Part shown: piece by piece, positions 42,568-46,666 of the stretch
Numbering within the stretch: the first letter of the stretch is position 1
Layout of the letters: every line of letters starts with the position of its first letter
Virus record (IMG/VR): IMGVR_UViG_3300045539_000124
Location: 1 to 46,666 of that record
Length of the DNA: 46,666 nt
Strand: one strand, 5' to 3'
DNA from: a virus
Translations under genes and position numbers: made by a program
Notes under the pieces: generated by a model
Databases searched by the model: none
Told to the model about the DNA's origin: nothing
What the model saw: only the letters and a program-made list of their open reading frames with translations

Positions 42568-45207
42568 TTATAAACTTAATTTATATCTAAATAACCCACA
42601 ATCATAAACTCTAACATATCCAGCTTCATTCATCATTTGTATTTCAGTTTTTTCTGGTGAATAAATATCTTTAAATTCTTCTTTTTTAGATATTTTTGTT
42701 TTAATAAAATTATAGGATTTGTATCTATTTTGTTTTTTGCACCAAAAATAATTTGGGTTACCAATATTATCTAATTTAAAATTTAAATTAATATAAAGAT
42801 TATTGTCTTTATTTAATGTCCATCTTCTATCAGCAAATGATATAATTTCAATAGGGTTATAATCTTTAATAAATTGTTTTAATAATCTATTTGCAATCCC
42901 ATTAATATTATAACTATTATCAACACAAAATCTACTTAATTCATATTTATTTTTATTATCACTATTTTTATAGAACATAGTATTGTTATCGAATAACATT
43001 ACTGAAACTAAAATATTATTATAATATGCACCATATTTAATAGTTGATTTTGAAGAACCTTGAATATGATTTTTATTTAAGAAATTATTAGTTTCATTAG
43101 TTGTTTTAATTTCTTTTATAATACATTTTCTAGCATGTATATTTTCTTTATTTTGAATGTTAAATAAATGTAATAATTTATTTAAAACTAAATCTTTATT
43201 TTTTAAATATTCATCTTCAAATATATGAATTAATTTGTATCCTTTTTCATTTGCTAATGTTGTTTTATTTAAATGATAATTTTTATCTTTACCAGATTCA
43301 ATAGAATGATAATATAAACCATTATATTCAATAGCAATTTTATGTTTTTCAGATAAAATATCAATTTCTTGTCCATTCAATATTTTTTTATTATTATATT
43401 CTAAATCATTAATATAACTTGATAAGAAATCTCTAATCTCCATTTCTGGACCAGAAATCGCACAACTATAACTATTATTTAATTCACCACCGTTTTTAAT
43501 AATTAAATTTCTAGACCAACAACTACTTTTACCAAATTCTTTACCAATTTTTATTGTTGATAAATTTTTATCATAATACATATTAAATATTTTTTTCGTT
43601 AAATCTTTATTATAATAATATTTAAAATTACTATCTATAATTTTGATACAACATTTTATTGTACTATTATTTAATTTTATATTATTGGTTAATTTTAATT
43701 CTTCCACATAATCTTTACCATGATTAATATTTTCTTTATTTTCTATATAATCATTGTATATTAATTTAAATATATTAGAATGATTAATTAATTTTTCAAT
43801 TATTAATTCTTTTGATAAATCATTATATTTTTCATGTCCTGATAATTTTTTATTAATAGTTGGTATTGACATATTTATTAAATCAGATAATTGACTTATA
43901 TTCAATAATTCTTTATTTAAAAGATTATAATATACTGCTAGTGTATTATAATCTATCTCAATGATATGTTTATTACATTCACCACCATTCTTTCTAATTA
44001 AATCCCTACTCCAACCACTACTTTTACCAAATTCCTTACCAATTTTAATTGTTGATAAATTTTTGTCATAATACATATTATTTATTTTTTGTATTAATTC
44101 TTTATCATGATAATAATCAAAATTTTCATCAATAATTTCAATACAAGATTTTATTGTACTAACATTTAAATTTAAATTATTTATTGTTTTTAATTCTTCT
44201 ATATAATCTTTACCACAATTAATATCTTCTTTATTATGTACATAATTATCATATATTAATTTAAAGGTATCAGAATAACTAATTAATTTCTCTATTAATG
44301 TTTCTTTTGGTAATATTCCATATTTTCCATGTTCAGATAGTTTTTTATTTATGGTTGGTATTGATATATTTATTAAGTCAGCTAATTGATTAGTATTTAA
44401 CCATTGATTTCTTAATATATTATCAAATACTGTTAATGTTTCTATATCTAATATTACAATAGTTTTATTAATAACATTAATATTATTTTCTTTTATAATT
44501 TTACTGATTCTACTTCTTGAAGATTTATATTTTTTTCTTATTTCATCTAATGTTAATATTTTATAAGATTCAATAATATTTTTTACATCTTCTTCATTAA
44601 ATGTTGGATTGTAAGAAACTTCTATATTATTTTCTTTAATAAAAGAACTAACTCTTCTGTTATCTATATTTAATATACTACTAATATCTTTAATACTTTT
44701 ATTTGGGTAGTTATTTAATATATAATTTTTTTGTTCATCTGTCATAATTCTTTCAGTATTACATCCAGATTCTCTTAAAAAATTACCAATATATCTTCTA
44801 TTGACATTTGTTTTTTCAGCCATTTCTAATATAGAGATAATATCAAAATTATTTAAATAAAAATCTTTTTGTTCATCTGTTAGGGTTACTTTATTTCCTT
44901 TTACTTCAATACCTTCTCTAAGTACATAACCTTTAAGTCTTTTTCCGTCTATACCTAATTTTTCTGCCAGGGCATTAACGGTCATATTATTACAGTTTTC
45001 TATAATAAAATTATGTTGTTCAGGAGATATTGGTTTAATTTTAATATTAATACCTTTATCATTAAAAAGAAAACCAATTAATCTTTTATTGATTCCTGTT
45101 TCAGATTCTAAATCAATAAGAGTTTTTCCTGAATAATTATTTAGTAAATATTCTTGTTGTTCTAATGATATTGATTCGTAAGATTTATTTTGAATTCTTT
45201 TTCCCAT
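42568..45207 (-). CDS. Vsr-like homing endonuclease with repeated helix-turn-helix arrays
   Basis: The 879-residue protein has three regions. Residues 1-245 hold about five short helix-turn-helix repeats (for example SIKDISSILNIDNRRVSSFI). Residues about 246-580 hold two copies of a 165-residue module. Residues about 585-700 carry a nuclease with GPEMEIRDFL, GQEIDILSEKH, AIEYNGLYYHS, YHLNKTTLANEKG and HIFEDEYLKN, the pattern of Vsr-like (EDxHD-type, as in I-Bth0305I) homing endonucleases. A GNAT-like C-terminal part follows (NHIQGSSKST, YELSRFCVDNS, SFADRRW) and ends DCGLFRYKLSL. It lies next to the capsid gene, as homing nucleases often do. The nuclease looks intact. Confidence 0.82.
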   Translation of the reverse strand: MGKRIQNKSYESISLEQQEYLLNNYSGKTLIDLESETGINKRLIGFLFNDKGINIKIKPISPEQHNFIIENCNNMTVNALAEKLGIDGKRLKGYVLREGIEVKGNKVTLTDEQKDFYLNNFDIISILEMAEKTNVNRRYIGNFLRESGCNTERIMTDEQKNYILNNYPNKSIKDISSILNIDNRRVSSFIKENNIEVSYNPTFNEEDVKNIIESYKILTLDEIRKKYKSSRSRISKIIKENNINVINKTIVILDIETLTVFDNILRNQWLNTNQLADLINISIPTINKKLSEHGKYGILPKETLIEKLISYSDTFKLIYDNYVHNKEDINCGKDYIEELKTINNLNLNVSTIKSCIEIIDENFDYYHDKELIQKINNMYYDKNLSTIKIGKEFGKSSGWSRDLIRKNGGECNKHIIEIDYNTLAVYYNLLNKELLNISQLSDLINMSIPTINKKLSGHEKYNDLSKELIIEKLINHSNIFKLIYNDYIENKENINHGKDYVEELKLTNNIKLNNSTIKCCIKIIDSNFKYYYNKDLTKKIFNMYYDKNLSTIKIGKEFGKSSCWSRNLIIKNGGELNNSYSCAISGPEMEIRDFLSSYINDLEYNNKKILNGQEIDILSEKHKIAIEYNGLYYHSIESGKDKNYHLNKTTLANEKGYKLIHIFEDEYLKNKDLVLNKLLHLFNIQNKENIHARKCIIKEIKTTNETNNFLNKNHIQGSSKSTIKYGAYYNNILVSVMLFDNNTMFYKNSDNKNKYELSRFCVDNSYNINGIANRLLKQFIKDYNPIEIISFADRRWTLNKDNNLYINLNFKLDNIGNPNYFWCKKQNRYKSYNFIKTKISKKEEFKDIYSPEKTEIQMMNEAGYVRVYDCGLFRYKLSL
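43465..44475 (-). repeat. Tandem duplication of about 500 bp inside the endonuclease gene
   Basis: Two adjacent coding modules of about 165 residues share long blocks: INISIPTINKKLSEH / INMSIPTINKKLSGH, then MYYDKNLSTIKIGKEFGKSS in both, followed by a WSR(D/N)LI(R/I)KNGGE ending. Copy one is about 44475-43975, copy two about 43975-43465. Copies have diverged but remain in frame. Confidence 0.8.
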
Positions 45208-45245
45208 AATTTTATTTGTTTTTTATTATAATACGTAAAGTTAGT

Positions 45246-45253
45246 TAAATAGT
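45246..45253 (-). promoter_or_regulatory. ACTATTTA promoter-like motif before endonuclease
   Basis: The minus strand reads ACTATTTAACTAAC, 38 bases before the endonuclease ATG. Confidence 0.4.
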
Positions 45254-45301
45254 TTCATTTTATCTAAATATTTTTTATAATATATGTAATTATATTTTTT
45301 T

Positions 45302-45309
45302 ACTATTTA
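45302..45309 (+). promoter_or_regulatory. ACTATTTA promoter-like motif at 45.3 kb
   Basis: TTACTATTTATATATAAAG ends 19 bases before the ATG at 45329 and shares its extended form with the copy at 11868. Confidence 0.5.
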
Positions 45310-45328
45310 TATATAAAGAAATATTAAC

Positions 45329-45643
45329 ATGGGAGATTTTAAAATAAATGATACAACTGGTTGGTTACAAGAAGCTGCACCAGCACCAATAATTCACCAA
45401 ATTAATAGTGGTTCTACTAGTTCAACGTATTATTATGGTTTTGCATTAACTAATGTACCAACTGCAAATGCTGAATGGAAGATTGTTAAACAAACTATTG
45501 TTAGTGATGGTAGTGGTGGTACAATTACAACTATGTCTGCACCTATTCAAACTAATTCAGGTGATACTATTAATTATTTGAGAGCTGACTATGGTTATAA
45601 ATTTGTTTGGGATAATAGATTATCGTATACATATAAAAGATAA
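45329..45643 (+). CDS. Small tail/fibre-region structural protein, 104 residues
   Basis: The protein starts MGDFKINDTTGWLQEAAPAP and is Ser/Thr/Tyr-rich with beta-strand content (SSTYYYGFALTNVPTANAEW), ending YKFVWDNRLSYTYKR. It has no signal peptide or membrane segment. It lies before a papain-like enzyme and a fibre-like protein and is likely a small tail or fibre-associated protein. No family is recognised. Confidence 0.6.
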   Translation: MGDFKINDTTGWLQEAAPAPIIHQINSGSTSSTYYYGFALTNVPTANAEWKIVKQTIVSDGSGGTITTMSAPIQTNSGDTINYLRADYGYKFVWDNRLSYTYKR

Positions 45644-45691
45644 ATAGTATAACATTTTAACTAAAAGTTTAATAAACATTAAAATATAACC

Positions 45692-46204
45692 ATGAGTAAT
45701 TATAAATTAACCATTTTATTGGTACATAACCCATTTCATTTTGATAATTTATTATCTTGGGTATCAACTATTCAAAGAAATTTTTGTGATAGTTTTTTTA
45801 ATCATGGTGCTATATTATATGAAGATTTATTGACAGGTGAAAAATTTGTTATTGAAGCTGTATCACATGGTGTACATAAAATTACTTTGGAGAAATATTT
45901 ATCTTATTCAAAAGATAGAATATTGTATAGTTTTGAAACAAATAATGGTGATATAGATTTTTTATTAGCACAAGTTGGTAAAAAATATCAATTTTCTATT
46001 TGGTGGTCACATATTGGTTATGCTTTATTTAAAAAAATGTTTGGTAAAGATAATTTTTTAACTAATTGGTTTAATACATATAATAATCCAAATAAATGGT
46101 TTTGTTTTGAATTAATTGATAAAACATTTAATTTAAATTTAGGACCAGGATTAACAGGTAAAGATTTTGAAGATAATTTTAATTTAATTAGAATTAATTT
46201 ATAG
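45692..46204 (+). CDS. Permuted papain-like (YiiX/NlpC-P60-type) enzyme
   Basis: The 170-residue protein has His38 in DSFFNHGAILYEDLLTGEKF, followed by VIEAVSHG, and a Cys in NKWFCFELIDKTF (Cys138). A His-containing strand first and a Cys at the start of a helix later is the order in circularly permuted NlpC/P60-like hydrolases such as YiiX, which act on peptides or acyl bonds. The catalytic residues appear present. Position beside fibre genes suggests a virion-linked or cell-wall role, but this is uncertain. Confidence 0.55.
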   Translation: MSNYKLTILLVHNPFHFDNLLSWVSTIQRNFCDSFFNHGAILYEDLLTGEKFVIEAVSHGVHKITLEKYLSYSKDRILYSFETNNGDIDFLLAQVGKKYQFSIWWSHIGYALFKKMFGKDNFLTNWFNTYNNPNKWFCFELIDKTFNLNLGPGLTGKDFEDNFNLIRINL

Positions 46205-46222
46205 TTTAAATATAAATTTTAA

Positions 46223-46230
46223 ACTATTTA
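46223..46230 (+). promoter_or_regulatory. ACTATTTA promoter-like motif at 46.22 kb
   Basis: AAACTATTTACAATAAAACC ends 11 bases before the ATG at 46242. Confidence 0.5.
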
Positions 46231-46241
46231 CAATAAAACCT

Positions 46242-46666
46242 ATGGGTATCCTTCGTTATACATATAATTTTCTTAGAGCATATAATTTAGATATAGTTGA
46301 CGATGGATATAATAGTAATGATGGAGATGGAGGTGGTACAACATTTGTAACTGTAAATACATATAATGATTTGCCATCACCAACAGGTTTAACAGATACT
46401 TTTTATGTTGTATTAAATTCAATTGGTACAGCTTGGTTACTAGGTACTATTGGTGGTACATTTTATTCAAAAGGATTTTATTATTCAAATGGTATTGAGT
46501 GGTCTTTTTTAGGTGATGTACCTTATCAAGCTACACAACTACAAACAGATGAAGGTATTTTAAATACGGTTTTTGTAACACCAAGTACATTAACAAATTT
46601 TAGTGGGTTAACCAAAAACACATTAGTTAATTTTGTATTTGTCGGAACTAAGTCTGACTTTCCAGC
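46242..46666 (+). CDS. Tail fibre-like protein, cut by window end
   Basis: The frame is open from ATG 46242 to the end of the window (141 codons). It begins MGILRYTYNFLRAYNLDIVD and contains FVTVNTYNDLPSPTGLTDTF, then GVEW-type aromatic strands (FYYSNGIEWSFLGD) and QTDEGILNTVFVTPSTLTNF. This module of short beta repeats (NTYNDLP..TG..DTFYVV) is typical of phage tail-fibre and receptor-binding proteins. The C-terminus lies outside the window. Confidence 0.68.
   Translation, partial: MGILRYTYNFLRAYNLDIVDDGYNSNDGDGGGTTFVTVNTYNDLPSPTGLTDTFYVVLNSIGTAWLLGTIGGTFYSKGFYYSNGIEWSFLGDVPYQATQLQTDEGILNTVFVTPSTLTNFSGLTKNTLVNFVFVGTKSDFP

Noticed and set aside
45644-45651. Minus-strand TAAATAGT at the end of the 104-residue gene as a promoter
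   Set aside because: No minus-strand gene begins within a suitable distance, so it is probably a chance match.

Overview
The window looks like part of the virion-structure region of a large, very AT-rich, T4-like contractile-tailed phage that infects a member of the Bacteroidota. Recognisable T4-type proteins are the large terminase (gp17), portal (gp20), prohead protease (gp21), acidic prohead scaffold (gp22), major capsid protein (gp23), tail sheath (gp18), baseplate wedge gp25, baseplate gp26, and a tail-completion protein resembling gp15. Three things suggest a Bacteroidota host: start codons lack Shine-Dalgarno sequences, the DNA is strongly AT-rich, and one gene encodes a secreted protein with a Bacteroidota-style signal peptide. 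No tRNA, rRNA or CRISPR array was seen. Tail tube (gp19) and most baseplate wedge genes are not in the window.

Layout. Positions 1-1.7 kb hold most of an IS200/IS605 element (divergent tnpA and tnpB) that abuts and supplies the last codons of a 777-residue HExxH-Nudix gene. Positions 4.2-8.3 kb hold a homing endonuclease gene split in frame by a 2.39-kb IS607-type element with its own serine recombinase and a long TnpB. From 8.4 to 17 kb come terminase (minus strand), then plus-strand tail-completion, beta-helix fibre, glycosyltransferase, gp26-like, neck-like and lysozyme-like genes. A secreted-protein gene and a minus-strand block (926-residue baseplate-like protein, portal, gp25) follow to 23 kb. 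Positions 23-29 kb hold two large plus-strand genes: a helical-repeat/kinase-like/nucleotidyltransferase-like fusion and an acidic multi-module protein. Next are an unknown minus-strand gene, the tail sheath, a leucine-rich-repeat-like gene and a minus-strand cluster of small accessory genes (KTSC, ClpP-like, metallopeptidase, membrane proteins) to 37 kb. The head-assembly block (two small core-like genes, protease, scaffold, major capsid protein) covers 37-42.5 kb. A second, intact homing endonuclease and tail/fibre genes end the window.

How it fits together. Genes are arranged as short transcription units that repeatedly switch strand. Convergent units are separated by bidirectional hairpin terminators. 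Many units begin with the same motif, ACTATTTA, about 5-42 bases before the start codon, on either strand. I infer that this is the phage's late-type promoter. Head proteins carry repeated Leu/Ile-x-Glu sites of the kind cut by gp21-type proteases, including one at the expected place in the capsid protein.

The most unusual items are the nested selfish elements (two TnpB nucleases and two Vsr-like homing endonucleases), the 1141-residue fusion protein, an apparent +1 frame change after the gp26-like gene, and a compact GC-rich structured RNA candidate near 36.2 kb.
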